Source of the DNA: Toxotes chatareus
Lineage: Eukaryota > Chordata > Actinopteri > Toxotidae
DNA length: 64,000 bases
Direction of reading: 5' to 3'
Assembly: GCA_016801885.1 (NCBI GenBank)
Contig: CM028902.1
Span: 25,035,580-25,099,579 of the forward strand
The position numbers were made by a program, and so were the translations under genes. The notes under the pieces are model-generated. The model did not search any database. It was given only the letters and a program-made list of their open reading frames with translations, and had not been told where the DNA came from. Shown here piece by piece: positions 49,054-61,892 of the stretch (within the stretch, counting starts at the first letter, position 1; the number at the start of each line of letters is the position of its first letter).

Positions 49054-49177
49054 CTCACTGACATGTTTCTCTGTTTCTGTGTCAGACGATGAAACATGTA
49101 TGAAACAGACACTGAAACGAGGCCCATTAAGATCCATGTTAACCAGCAGCCACTTCAAGACATTTCACAAGCTGCTG
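49054..49177 (-). repeat. Right arm of the 123-bp inverted repeat pair
   Basis: Reverse-complement partner of 45045-45167, about 3.9 kb away. Outside these limits the flanks are unrelated, so the unit is bounded. Confidence 0.8.
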
Positions 49178-50894
49178 TCCCTCTTTAAGGTTTAGTTCCA
49201 TTTAGAAGACTAACATACCACGTACCATTCACACTGGTATTGTGATTCTCTCATCACCCACAGTTGCACACTGCCCATCTCTGGTTAACTGGCATTACCA
49301 TCACAAAGAAACAAACAAAGAAGAGAGAGGGAAAAAGAGGGCACAAGAGAAAGACGTAGAGAGAAAAAGCAAATGTGTATGTGCGCAAGTGAGAGGGAGG
49401 GTGCAGACGGACAGGTTTTTATTTAGTGATTACTCTCTGTGAAACAGTGTAATAATAAGTGTATGAAACCACAATGCAGCCCAGAGTCTCTGCTAACAGT
49501 CTGAACAAGAGATTAACCTGTGACTGCTGTCTCAGGAGGATGGGCCCAGAGTGGGTTGAGTGTGTGTGTGTTGTATTAAACAGAGCTGTCTGTGTTGTTC
49601 ACTGCCATCACAGAATAAGGAGGCGTTGTATGTATGCCAACAAAACATCATGTCACACACAGTAAACATTGGCTCACAGGTCGAAATACTTACACACTCT
49701 CTTCATACATAATTCAGCACATCATCGCCACAACCAGACCACAGAAGACACTGTCTCAACGTTGTCCGGTATAACAAATGATTACTTCTCACGTGAGCCA
49801 CAGTCTGAATGCAGGGATTCATTGGACTGGCAGCACAGCGAGCTGCTGGCTGTATAATGGTGTGGAGAGTAGCTTCTTGGCACACACACACCACTTCAGC
49901 TGAGCATCAGTCAAATGGCCACAGTGTACCTTGGCGTTGTTTCTGAACAGGTGCACACTCTACCTGCATGGATGTGCCATGGCCATAACACCTGCTTCCA
50001 GCAACAGTGATGTAGAATTCAGTTTACTCCACCACACAGAGTGGGCGGGGAGGGGGGGGGGGCAGATTTGACCAATATGGACGTAATTCCTCAGGAACCG
50101 GCCTGCATGAAGCTCATTGTCCTCTTTTCTTTTCTCCTCTTCCTTTTGTTCACCTGCTCTGCCCTCTCCTCCTTGTTATCATCTCAGCCCCATCTCTTTG
50201 TGTTTTTGTTATATTCCCTCTTCTCTTTCTCCTTGGAACATGTCTCGCTGTGTCTCTGCTCCATCATCATCAGGTGTTCTGACTCTGACCATCATTGCGG
50301 GCAGAAGCAGTAAATCCTCAGGGGAGCTGCCTGCTCATTGCCAGGAAGGCCCTTCCACAGGTCAGTGTGTGATGTGTGTTATTACAGAGTGAAGGTGGAG
50401 TGTACTTTTCACCTGCCTATTAAACTGTCACCAAGTGTTCATTCTGACCACCGCAGGGAGGATGTAAAATATATCCAATATGTTTTGTATGTTTTCCTCT
50501 CACAAAAAATTTGGATGAATTACATTAGTGTGTTTCTCTTGCTCTCGGCTTCTGAATGGGCTCTAATAACCTTTAACTATAACTATGATAATAATAAAAC
50601 AAATCAATATTACTGTTACTAGGCTGTTATGTGCTCTCACAGGCTTTAATCCACCGACCGTGTGTGAAATCATTTGGAACAAGCGAAAGACAAACCTGCA
50701 CAGGTACAGAGGAGAACTCAGGTGAGGGTTTAAATTTCTCAGTGTGAGCAGGAGATTCCTGACTGATGATCCCAGATGGCTGCAGGATAAACAAACACAA
50801 CTCCTTGTCCTACAGATTCAGATTTTCAGCCATGCTAGCTGCAGTGTTGGCCCAGCATACTGGTCCACACTGAAATCTTATATAGGAAAGAGTC

Positions 50895-51790
50895 CAGAGC
50901 TGGGTAGAGTAGCCAAAAATTGTACTCAAGTAAAAGTACTGTTACTTCAGAATAATATTACTCAAGTAAAAGTAAAAAGTAGTCATTCAAATAATTACTT
51001 GAATAAAAAAGTACTTGGTGAAAAAACTACTCAAGTACTGAGTAACTATTGAGTAACATCTGATTTATTTATTGAGCTTTCAATCAGACAAAATTAGTAG
51101 AGAGAGTTTATCTCATCAATAAAATAATAAAATAAAATAAATTAATTTAATAAATAAATAAATAGCAAAATAATACAATATAGTAAAACTTACTGCAACA
51201 TGTTTCCTCGAGTTAGACGTTGAGTTTTTGAACGCTGAAATATCCGTTTGTTGTGGGAGACACAGAAGACACCGCATAATGTAACTGCAGTTTCACACTG
51301 TTTGTAAACTAAACATGCTTTCAGTGTGAGACCAGGGCTGTTCCTCCTCGTCCTCGTCTGCATTGCCGACCGTTGATTCTGCCATTTTTTAGCTAGCTAA
51401 ACACAGTGCATATCCACCGCTGTAGCCGCAAAGCTAACAAGTCCCGCCGCTGAGATTGAGTATGGTCACGTGACGAGGCTGCGCTATGGCTACGTTTCAT
51501 TGGTTAAACAGAGTCACGCGGTAGATCCTTGGGCGGAAGTCTCTCTCTCTGACAAAATAAAAGTAGAGATGCTGGATAGCTTAAAGCTTTGTCCAGTATC
51601 ACTGGTAAAAGTAACGAGCTCTGTATAGCCTAATGTAGCGGAGTAAGAGTACTGTTTCTTCTTTATAAATCTACTCAAGTAAAAGTGAAAAGTATATTGA
51701 TTTAAAACTACTCCTAGAAGTATTTTATTTTCAAAAACTCACTCAAGTAAATGTAACGGAGTAAATGTAACTCGTTACTACCCACCTCTG
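50895..51790. mobile_element. Non-autonomous hAT-type element with target-site duplication
   Basis: The ends are inverted: CAGAGCTGGGTAG on the left and, reverse-complemented, CAGAGGTGGGTAG on the right. It is flanked by near-identical 8-bp direct repeats (AAAGAGTC at 50887-50894 and CAAGAGTC at 51791-51798), the length expected for hAT insertion. The body holds several copies of ACTCAAGTAAAAGTA-type words. No transposase frame is present, so it depends on an enzyme in trans. Confidence 0.75.
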
Positions 51791-54304
51791 CAAGAGTCTA
51801 AGCCTTGTTTTTTCATATGAGACACTTTTCACATTCTTATCTCATTCAACCAATTTTCTTTTTTAAAAAGTTGCTTTTCCCTGATTCAGTTTTTGTTGCA
51901 CATTTTTTTTTCTCTATCACCATTTTATTTCATAGTTTCTGTCAATCAGGAGAAACAGGGCAGAGTTATGGTGAGTTAGCTGATCTGCTGATCCAGCTCC
52001 AGCTTTTGAATCTATGCAGACAGACATTTGCTTGAGGACAAAAGCCAATTTCACAGTGTGAATATTGCTGGAAAAACCATGTGTGCCAGAAATCTCAATC
52101 AATCAATCAAATACTGTGTACATGCCCTTTAACGTTTGACATGAACAATATTTATATTATATTCCCAGATTCTGGACTTTTCAGTGTGTGAGAGAAGGAG
52201 GAAAGGTGGTTTCAAACATTTTCTAGAAACCTTAAAAACAAAAACGTATCTGACAAATAATTAACCCAAGCAGGCTGTTTTTATGTCTTAAAACATGTCT
52301 TCAAACACTGTGAACATTATTCTGCACAGTGAAGCTCAAACATTTAAGTTAAGTCACAATAAGTAAAACACATTTTGAGTGAACTACTACTTTAATGATT
52401 TGAAACCAAGTTTTCAGAGGCTTTAAACTTGAATGCAGTGAATGTTTGAAGGTGCAAAGAGGCGTCTGTTGTGTTTACACAGTTTATATAGGCTTTTACT
52501 GCTGTAGCACTGCTTATTTGTGCTAACGGTTAGGAGCTAGCAGATTCCAAGAATTCCAGCAGCATCTTCAGTAACCACTGACTGATTCACCTCATGTTAT
52601 GTGCTTGGTAATTTTGTGTGAAGATGAGTTATTAGTTAGCTTTGCAGATAAACCTGAGGACTAACTGAAATGAAAGTAATTAAAACTGATTATGAGTATA
52701 AAGGCCAGATTAGTTCCCATCATGGTGAACAGGGAACCTTGAAGCTTCATCAGCAGGTTCCACTGGTTCTCGCTGAGATGAGACATTGCTTCATTTCTGT
52801 CTCTAACCTGTGCCACGCCGTAATCAGGTTTACTTTGATGATGTTTTTCTGTCCAGCCAAAGAAAGAGGAAGCTGTATGCTTTCACTTACACTGTGGGAA
52901 AGTGTATGTTAAATCACGCCAAATTAAAATCCCAACAGAAATCTTCTCATAGCTGTTTAGAAGATAATCTAATCAAACAGCAGCTACAGGGGCTGAAACC
53001 CATGTAGGTGAGTTAGAAACAACACAAATATTCACGATGGGAAGCTTAAAAAGGCTTTTTCCACATCACGGAGGTTTATGGTGGCATTTTACAACACTAC
53101 AGGCCGGTGTTTGAAAGCTCCATGCAATTTACACACACAGATTCAACAATGTTTGAGTGGTCGAAGCAACCTGCTGCCACAAAGCTAAAATGTATAGAAT
53201 AAACTGAGGAAGTGAATGACAGAACCAGGAAGTGGTTTCACTGTGTGAGCCCCTTACATGAGAAACACCTGCAGCTCTGTCCATGGTGCTGAACTACTGG
53301 CCGTGTATCACATGCTGTGTGCTTGATGTTTGTTCTTGTTTGCGTTCACCTGTGTATGACATGATAAAAATGATGAATGAAACCTGATTTCAAAGTTGTG
53401 ATGGTCCAGAATTCTCCGGCATCTCTTTGTAAAGCTAGTACTTAGACATGGGTGTGACTTGGGTGTACTATATACACTGTACATTAGGCATTTGCATATA
53501 CTTATAAACTTGTGTATTCAATTCTAGTACTACCCATATGTACTTTGTTTACTGAAGACACCTGTTATGTCTCTGGTGCCTCCGAGCACAGCTTACACTT
53601 TATCTCTATTTTTTTACCTTCAGATTATTTCGTCTTCCTGGTATGTGAGAAACAGGCATAAGTACTCCGGGAACTTGTAACGCGGGGTCAGCCCTCTGTA
53701 GCTTTTGGTGCTGCTTGAGCTTTGATCTTTCTGCAGAAATTGTAAACCTTATTTTATAATAAAACATCAAAAGACAATTACTGTCTAAAGAATTTTATTT
53801 CACTTTTCATCAGGACGAAAGTATATTTCCACCACAGACTGTAATGTTCCAGTCACCGTGTGGGTTTAACTATTATTTTCAACTTACTGCTATGACGATT
53901 AAAAATGTGATCTGCAAAATTTGAATCAAATGCTCAGAAAAATCTGCAATAAAACCAGTGTAAAAAAATGATACAAAGAAGAAGCAATCATAATAAAACG
54001 TAAAACTGGTGATGATGAGGGAGAAGAACATGTTTCATTGACCATCTGCACCTTCAGAGACGTAAGAAGCTCCTGGAATAAGCCTGTTAAAGTCAGAGAT
54101 CAGATTAGGATAGAAAAATCGTATGCTTTTTTTTCTCCCCCTTTTTTAAATTCAATCCCACGTCTCCGAGGGCGACAAAGAAAAATCTGATGACGGCATT
54201 ATAAGATATTATTGAATTTCATCATGCGTTCTGTTCGTGACCTGCCCATCCTGTCTGCAGGAGGGGAGGAGGGGAGCGCAGAGCCAGGGGGTGTGGGGTG
54301 CTGC

Positions 54305-54458
54305 TGACGCCAGCTGACAGCAGCGGGGTCCGGCTGAAATGGGCAATAAAAGGTGGAAGGAGTCCCTCACTCCATCCCAACCACTGAGCTGCAACCACCG
54401 AGCAACTTTCCGCGGCTGAATTCAGAGTGGAACAGACGGCGGGAGAGTCACATCAAAG
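54305..54458 (+). promoter_or_regulatory. gal promoter and non-coding first exon
   Basis: A TATA-like AATAAAAGG (54345-54353) follows a GC-rich stretch and a CRE-like TGACGCCA (54305-54312), about 40 bp upstream of the TATA. Transcription probably starts near 54375-54380. Exon 1 is untranslated and ends at the donor AAAG|GTAACT (54458). A cAMP-response-like site close to the TATA is also described for mammalian galanin promoters. Confidence 0.6.
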
Positions 54459-54590
54459 GTAACTTACTGCTCTCATTTGACTTTAAAGAGACTTTTCTTT
54501 TTTCTTATTCTCGGGAAAAGTTGGTCCATGTTCATGTTTCCTTATATTTCTCGGTTGGTGTCAACACTTTCTTCTTTGTCTCTCTCTCAG

Positions 54591-57500
54591 ATGCAGAAGT
54601 GCTTTGGGATTTTTTGCGTGTCGCTCATCTTCTGCGCAGCTCTCTCTGAGACCATCGGGCTGGTCATTGCGGTGAGATGTTCAAGTCCAGCATGCAACAC
54701 TGCTTCAGTGTTAGTCTTTCATTTCCAGTCAGATGACAAGATCCTTCACGTAAAAAAATGAATACAAAGACATGATAGAATAACGGAAAAGTGACAAATG
54801 ATCATTAAAAAAATGATAGATTTACCAGAATGTTAAAACAAAACAAGTTCTACAATTTGAAGACAGTGACTGTATAAAAAGGGCTTAAATACATTTAGTT
54901 TTATAGGTATAAATATATATTTTTTAAAAATGGTGTTGCAGGTCATGTAGTGGGTTGGACAATAATAATAATAAATACAGAAAAAGTGGGAAAGGGTCAG
55001 CGTTCATTTACTGACCAGACAAATTCATTTATTTATTAATTCCACCATAGGCTTCAAATGCACACTGAATGTCCACACTGTATATTTATGAACTTTATAG
55101 AGTTATCAGAAACCCTCATTGATATAAGTCCTGAGCCCTGAGCTGTGACCCTGTGTGATGATCTGATTGCCGTGTCCCTCTGTGTCCTGCAGGCAAAGGA
55201 GAAGCGTGGCTGGACTCTGAACAGCGCTGGCTACCTGTTAGGTCCCCGTGAGTACTGACTGACACACACACTACATCAGTAATCAGCTGTTATACAAGGT
55301 TCACTTCAACACATCTGGAAATGTAGTTCAGGACAATGCAGCCTAATTCCTAACACATTTCTATTATTTTGTTCATATTAGGAAATGATAGGACTGAAAA
55401 AGACATGTGTTTGTCATAAATTGCACTTCCAGAACTGGTGAAATGTGCACGGTTTAAATATGTGTTCTAGCAAAAAAAAAAAAAAAACTGACCACCCCGC
55501 TCATATTACTGATCTTTGAACACTTACTTTCATGCTTTTGCTGCTGATGAGCCTTTTTCTGTTAGAACGTAATGGTTCTCTCTCTGCATCACTCTGCCTC
55601 TGCGGGCTCCGGCTGCATCTGGTTGGTCGTGTTCAGATTTCTTCAAACACAAAGGCCTCAGCTGACTAAAATCCAGGCTACACTCATTTAACACATTCAT
55701 GGTCACTAAAATTATTAAGTGTTAGTGGATGGAAAAGTCTTTAAAGGTTTTAGTGTTAAATCATATGAAAGCCAGGACTGATTCACACTTTGTAATAAAT
55801 ATAAATATAAATAAAAACAAACTAAAGATAAAATGGCTCTAAACCAGTGTTTAAACCAGTGTTTAAACCAGTGTTTAGGCTAAAAGACAGAAATTCCACA
55901 AAAGTGATGATACATAGGCAATAATTTGAGGCAATTCAGTTTGGCAATATTGCCTTTAGTAGTAGGTTTACAATCAAAGTCACAGCAGATGAAACAGGAG
56001 CAGCTGACAGGAGGAAGCCACCACAGCTCTGGACCCTTTTCACAGCAGGAGAAGCACAGATGGAACCAGTAACATTAATGATGGCTGCATTCCATTTAGG
56101 TGAGGCCGCTTCAGGCCTGGGGTAATGTGCAGGCTCACTCTCTGATAATGCTTATTGGGACACTTGTTTATGTGAATGTTATTATATCCATCTGTGCAAA
56201 ATGTCTGCTATGAAGAGGGTCTATAAAACAAACAAACATAAGATGGCTTTAAACCAGTTCATACAAAATCCAGTGTAAAACAACACATCTACAGACTGAA
56301 ATCTGTAAATCAAATTAGATATAACTCTAAACATATATATATACACTAAACTAGTGAGTATTAGAGGACAGAGTCAGACAAGCTGCTTCCCTTGGCAAGA
56401 AAGTGAATGAGCATATTTCCCAAAGTGTTGAACTTTGTTTTGATATAAAAATAATAATTAGTGCAGTTTTAACCAAAAGTGAGAAATGGATAAGAGCTTT
56501 TATTCCAGCACCTGAGTGGACATCGACTAAGTAATGACCTTACATGCACCATGAACATCATTTTCTCATTTTACTTAGTTGCAGAGTGGTGACTAATCTC
56601 TTTAGACTGCTCACTGAGCTTTTACCTGCATTGCCTGAAAATGTTGCTTATGTAACACAGCTTACAAAAGACACGGTCCAGCTCGTACTCTGTGGATACA
56701 CTGGAAATGCTGTTTTCTTTCACGGTCCCTGTCCACTGTCTCCACTGTCGGCTAATTTAGTGTAATTTAAAGATTGCCTCATTACCTTTAGAGGACACAT
56801 TAAGTGAACACTGGGTATCCAGATGTGTGTGTGTGTGTCTGTGTGTGTGTGTATGTTCTTACCAATGTGTGAGATCTCAATCAGAACTCGCAACTCAGGA
56901 ACTGTGGAAATGTCCCTTAATGTGTGTGTGTGTGTGTGTGTGTGAAGCCCAGGTAAAGGTTGCTCCTGCCTCATCCTGTGTTTCAGGTCGTATTGATCAC
57001 CTAATTCAGATAAAGGATTCTCCCAGTGCCAGAGGCAGAGACGAGCTGGTCACTCAATGTAAGATAGAAACATACGGCCGCTGCAGGGCCTTGGTGTCAG
57101 GCCAGGAATTGCTCTGTCCAAACATCCCACCTCTTTAGCTGCTTCTGCCACTCATCAGGGGAGGACATCTGTCACCCTGCTGCTGTCTGCGCTTACATGC
57201 ATCCAGACGTTGCATTTCTCTCTGTGCTTTCAGCAAAGGAATTCATGTTGATCTCACTCGACTATCTGTTGGGTTAGCAAAGGTGTGGGATTGCACCGTG
57301 TTGTCAATAGAATGGGAAGAACAGGAAACCAGTTCAGCTAATTTAGAGTCATTAGCTGTGCTGTTATTTTAACTAATTACACTGAGCAGATTTACATACT
57401 TTTGGACATATGGTTGCTTAATATTTAATACAGAGTAGAAAGAATAGGGAAGCAATTTTACTTTCAACTTTGTGAGTTCAGAACAGAAATGCTGTAGGTC

Positions 57501-60500
57501 CAGGCTAGAATAGCTTAACACAACCCGATAGCTTAGCTTGTTTTTAGCTAGTAGTGTAGTAACTTCAGGTTGTGGTTTTATGTTTCAAATTTTCCATATG
57601 TTAAGTGAGACATAGCATGTAGATAACACAGCGCAGGAGGCGTTGTAAGGCCTATTTTGTCCTTTAGAAAGAGCTAGGTCCAGTGCTAGCTAAACACTGG
57701 ACCTACACGAAGGCTTCTTACAGTACACACCCCACACAAAGTTCAGCTGTGTTTACATGTATGTGGGATGTGCTAAGCTACGACCTAATGCTTCAAAATG
57801 GATACCACAGAGGAATAATATCCATTTTACTGAAATCTTACTTCAGTGCTTCACCTCTGCACAGAAACAGACCTGCAACATAAAATGGGACAAATTTTCT
57901 TCATTCAGTGGCGAGAATTCTTCATTAGCTGTTACATATTTAACTGTATTTTTTAATTTAGCGCTCCTCACTGAAACACGTAATGCTGCTGTCATTATGT
58001 AATTTAAGAAAAACACCTTATGTCATTCTTTTAGTTTTAGCTTGAACAGGGCTAGAAAGTAGATTTATTTTCTGTTTTCCTCTGGGCCCTTTTGATGTTA
58101 GAACCATGAAATTATCAAGTGCGGAAAGGTTTTTTGGTGGCTGAATGGTTAAGGCCAACAAGTCCTCCAACCTAAAAATAAAAAATATAAAAAAATATAG
58201 GTCCCAACCCCCAGATACAGCCAATAGGAGATAACCAGCGGCAGGCACACTGGATCTTTGATGTCACGGTTAAGACTGTGGACCGTGTTTGGTTAGGTCA
58301 GTGTTTGGTTAGGTTTAGGCATTGGTTTCACACAGGAGACCTCCGTTTGTTTCCTGTTGTACACTTGGAAACATACATCAGTCTCCTGTGTTTTGTGGAC
58401 CCATCCTCCTCACAATGCGGATTCAATCAAATAAGTAAAATAAACTGGAAAAAAAAGTTTTCCAGAAAATATATTATAAAACTTAAAACAATTTTTACAA
58501 TAAGACATATAACAGAGCCAAGTAAAAACACAAAGCATTTAACAGTGCAGGATCATTTTAAATATAAAAAACCAAAACACTAAGACAGAAGGACCAGTTT
58601 GTACTTGAAAGACAAAACCATTAAGAAACATTATAATTCTTTCCTGGGGTCATCCAGTGTCATGTAGTTTAATTTGTACTTTAATGCTTCAGTTCAGGGG
58701 GGTGCCAGCTTAAGCACTACTTTAGCTAACGAGATGAGTCAAAACAATTCCGGCCACTTAGCATCCCTCCTCTTCACTCACACATCACCACTCACAGAGT
58801 GAAGTGGTTTACTGCGTGTGTGAACTTTAAAGGTAAAGACACACACCTGAAAAAGACTGATGCTGCGAAGAAAAGTTGTTTTGTATGAATAATAATCCTT
58901 TTAAATTTTGGTTAGAAAATGTTTAATTGCTGGTGAGCTGATGGGATGAGGACCTTGAAGCCTGTGCGTGACATTTCCCTATGATCCGTAGGCCCATGAA
59001 AACTCCACAGAAATACCATGAGAGCTAATGATGCACGTACTACCACAGCTAAGCAAGTCATTTTGCTTGTTCATTTTATTTTCATTTTTATCATCATTAT
59101 TATTATTCTATTGCATTTCCTTGTGTGTTAAAACTACAGCCTACCAGCCTATTTTATATGTGCTTTTTATTTCTTCTGTTGGTCAAATCTCTCTGTTTTA
59201 CTGCAATTCGGCGAGCCAAGCCCTGCAGGTGGTCTGTACAAGTTTGGAAATTAACCCAAACAATTACAAACCAAACACCATGCTGAAATAACCAAGTGCA
59301 CAACAATGTCCTTTAGCTCTTTTTTTTTTTTTTAAAGACTTAGATAAGGAGGTGTGGCATGTGTTCACTGTGTCTGTGTGTATGTATGTCTATGTATGAT
59401 GCTTCTGTAACAGTGGGATATTTAGGAAATGTCTGTTTTCTGTGGTTATTGTGTTAAACGAACATCTAAACAGTTCAGGTTTGGTGAATTAAATCATTTT
59501 CTGTTGTCAAGAGAAACTTTTTTCAGTTCAAGCAAATATAAAATGAATTCAGGCATAGCTAAAATATGAAGCCCTGGAGCAGCTGCAAATGGTTTTCTTG
59601 AACATTAAACATGAAAATCATACATATACCTTTATCAAGTTGAAGTGCAGTTTAACTTTACGTCATGACGTTTCACGTGAGTTTAACTTAGGGCTGCAAC
59701 CAGTGGAATCTAATGCTCAGCTGACCCACCTGCTGTTTGTATGACTTGTATCGATTGTGATCACTCCTTGTTGTCCAGATGGAATAGATGGACACAGGAC
59801 TCTAGGAGACAAGCCAGGACTGGCTGGCAAGAGGGACATGGGTCAGGAAGAGGACTTCAGAACAGGTCTGTCTGTTTCTCGCACACAGAAACGGGACAAT
59901 CTTCCATTGATCTACTGTTTGTGATCTCTATTTACAGCTCAGTTTACAGAACAAATCCCTCCAGCTCACTGTTGATGATTTAAAACTTGACTATAGAAGC
60001 AGTACACTGTAACATTTCAGCGACCACTGCAAACACCAAAGCAACCACCTAGCAACACCCCAGAATCCCATCAAACCTCGCACTATCCTGCCAACATTGG
60101 GTGACATGATAACTGGCTGTAAATTTTCACTTTGCCTCCTCAGGTGCCCTAAGAATAGCAGATGAGGACATCATCCATACTATCATTGACTTCCTGTCGT
60201 ACCTCAAACTTAAAGGTATGCCTTATCAAACTTCTTATCTTTTAACTTCAGGACAAGTTTGGCTCCTGAACATTTTCTAAAGCTGTTGTTGCTGGTGACT
60301 CCTAAATATCAACAACAAAACCTCTGAAGGCCCGGTAACAGGCCACAGAGGCTGAAATGTTCATTATAACCCACAATATTAGAGTATTAGATGAGACAAC
60401 ATACTACTAACTGCCTTGGCATGAATGAGCCAGTCCAGTAAACTCTAAGATATATTGTGGAAGATTTGCCCTCGTGGTGGGCACTGGATGAAGGGTCAGG

Positions 60501-60812
60501 ATGTTACCAAAGTCATCATGAATCTACCAATGGATGTGATGATGGAATCCATGGAAATCTGACCAGTAGTTGCATCTTTGCACAAAAACATGAAACATTT
60601 AGTATTTAATGATTTCACATTGATCAAATATACATGGTTTTGTGAGTTTTACATAGTAACTCTGAGGCTTTTGACACACACTGATCGAACTGACAAACCT
60701 CTTGTCTTTACAGTAACAATGCCTAATATCTGAGTCTGTGTGTGTTACAGACATGGGAGCCTTGGACAGCCTGCCTTCCTCTGTGACATCAGACGAACTG
60801 GCCAATCCCTAA
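54591..60812 (+). CDS. gal: Preprogalanin (galanin and GMAP neuropeptide precursor)
   Basis: Coding exons: 54591-54671, 55193-55247, cassette 56987-57058, 59779-59865, 60144-60215, 60751-60812. Without the cassette it gives 118 aa; with it, 142 aa. The order is a signal peptide (FGIFCVSLIFCAALSETIG), a KR site at residues 31-32, galanin (33-61, starting GWTLNSAGYLLGPHGIDGHR, ending GLA), then GKR for amidation and cleavage, then a GMAP-like tail with IIHTIIDFLSYLKLKD. Galanin acts on G-protein-coupled receptors in the brain and gut. The invariant N-terminal 13 residues and the amidation Gly identify it with certainty. The exon structure fits the vertebrate gene (galanin split between residues 13 and 14) plus one extra cassette. 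ATG at 54591 directly follows the acceptor and opens the signal peptide. Confidence 0.97.
56825..56943. repeat. Two (TG)n microsatellites before the gal cassette
   Basis: TG runs at 56825-56851 (interrupted) and 56921-56943, the second ending about 40 bp before the cassette exon. Confidence 0.9.
56987..57058 (+). CDS. gal: gal cassette exon, 24 codons, phase 1-1
   Basis: The exon has a clean acceptor (TGTTTCAG) and donor (AAT|GTAAGA) and is 72 nt with both ends in phase 1, so skipping or inclusion keeps frame. Spliced between the two galanin exons, it adds RRIDHLIQIKDSPSARGRDE-LVTQ after galanin residue 13 and turns the following His14 into Tyr. Fish (goldfish) galanin variants with a 24-residue insertion have been described, so inclusion in vivo is plausible. 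The dibasic RR right after Pro13 would be a new cleavage site, and RGR may be another. Confidence 0.75.
58030..58420. repeat. Dispersed repeat with a tRNA-like head and TTAGG-rich body
   Basis: Within the gal intron after the cassette exon. GGTGGCTGAATGGTTAAGGC resembles a tRNA A box and is followed by AAAAATA-rich DNA and several GGTTAGGT words. This layout fits an old interspersed element but could not be assigned. Confidence 0.35.
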
Positions 60813-61024
60813 CTAGTCTACCTCCCTGCTGTTCACCTCCCTCCATCCAAGTCTATGTTTCTGCCTTCTATGCTCCTGTTGCCCTAAATGTCACCTTACC
60901 GTAGCTCCATTCACACTCCTAACTCTGAATTTGTCCTGGTACCGAAGATCTGATTCTTTAACTCCTTGTGACAGACACTGATGCCCCCTCCAGTACAAGT
61001 ATCAGATCTTTCTGCTCCCGTGTA

Positions 61025-61030
61025 AATAAA
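61025..61030 (+). terminator. gal polyadenylation signal (AATAAA)
   Basis: AATAAA about 215 bp after the gal stop codon; a second AATAAA is near 61162. Either could serve as the poly(A) signal. Confidence 0.6.
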
Positions 61031-61892
61031 ACTGGATCGCTACTGAGGATCAGTGAGTTTTTGCTGACTGTAGATCTAAGTATGAAATCAGATCTCTGAT
61101 CAGAAACCAACACTGTATTATCATCAAAATACACTATCATCTGATTTAAAAGAATGGAGTGAAATAAACAGACAAATGGCACTGGACAGCTTCAATTTAT
61201 TTCTTTCCATTAGTCACAATCACAGCAGATCTATTTCAGATTATCTTTGCTTCTCCAGTACTGTTATAGTAATGCAGAGCCTGTAAACTATGTGGAAGCC
61301 CATGTTAAATCAGATTTCAGAAAACAGGACAAGATGGTAGTAATCCTGTAAACCTTTTGAGGGCCCTCAACCAAGACTGATACTATGCCAGGTCTCCAGC
61401 AGATGATAGGGACTAGAAATAGATACACATCATAACTCTTAAAGTTTGACTATTGTCATGACTGTGAACTGAACTGAAGCTTACTTTTTTTCTGACTTTT
61501 TTCTGATTTCATAAGTATGCCTTGGTATTTTCAATTTTCAATCATAAAGACAACCACTCATTCCGCAGTCACTTTTTGTATTAGTGTACTAAAAGCTTTG
61601 TGTGAAGCTATAAAAACTTGAATCATCAGCAAATGAGAATGGAAACATAAGAACAGACATATAAAAATAGGCAGGTCACTGAAATCAGCTGGAAAAAGTA
61701 ACAGGCCAAGAACAGATTTTGACAGCACACCCTGAAGATTTGACCTTTCTGACATGCAAGCATCAATAACTACAAACCATTTGAGAACATCCTGAATTTG
61801 ACATGCTAGCATATGTAACAGATTGTTTACAGTGCCTTGATCATACCATGAACTGAGCATGTTTCTGATTATGTGACACCCAGTGTTTCGGT
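61031..61892. other. Convergent intergenic stretch, gal and SDR 3' ends
   Basis: No coding sequence was seen. A minus-strand AATAAA at 61198-61203 may be the SDR gene's poly(A) signal, about 690 bp after its stop. Confidence 0.4.

Larger units (their letters stand above)
42461..54340. other. Gene-free stretch between the Ty3 fragment and gal
   Basis: No coding exon was recognised on either strand. It holds a THAP transposon copy (46.17-47.06 kb), hAT-type sequences (47.23-47.39 and 50.90-51.79 kb), a 123-bp inverted repeat pair (45.05 and 49.05 kb), a fragment of a dispersed repeat near 44.6 kb (GGCACCTTTCAAATGCAGC..., here cut to 19 bases), and short TG runs. The right end carries the gal promoter. 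Confidence 0.5.
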
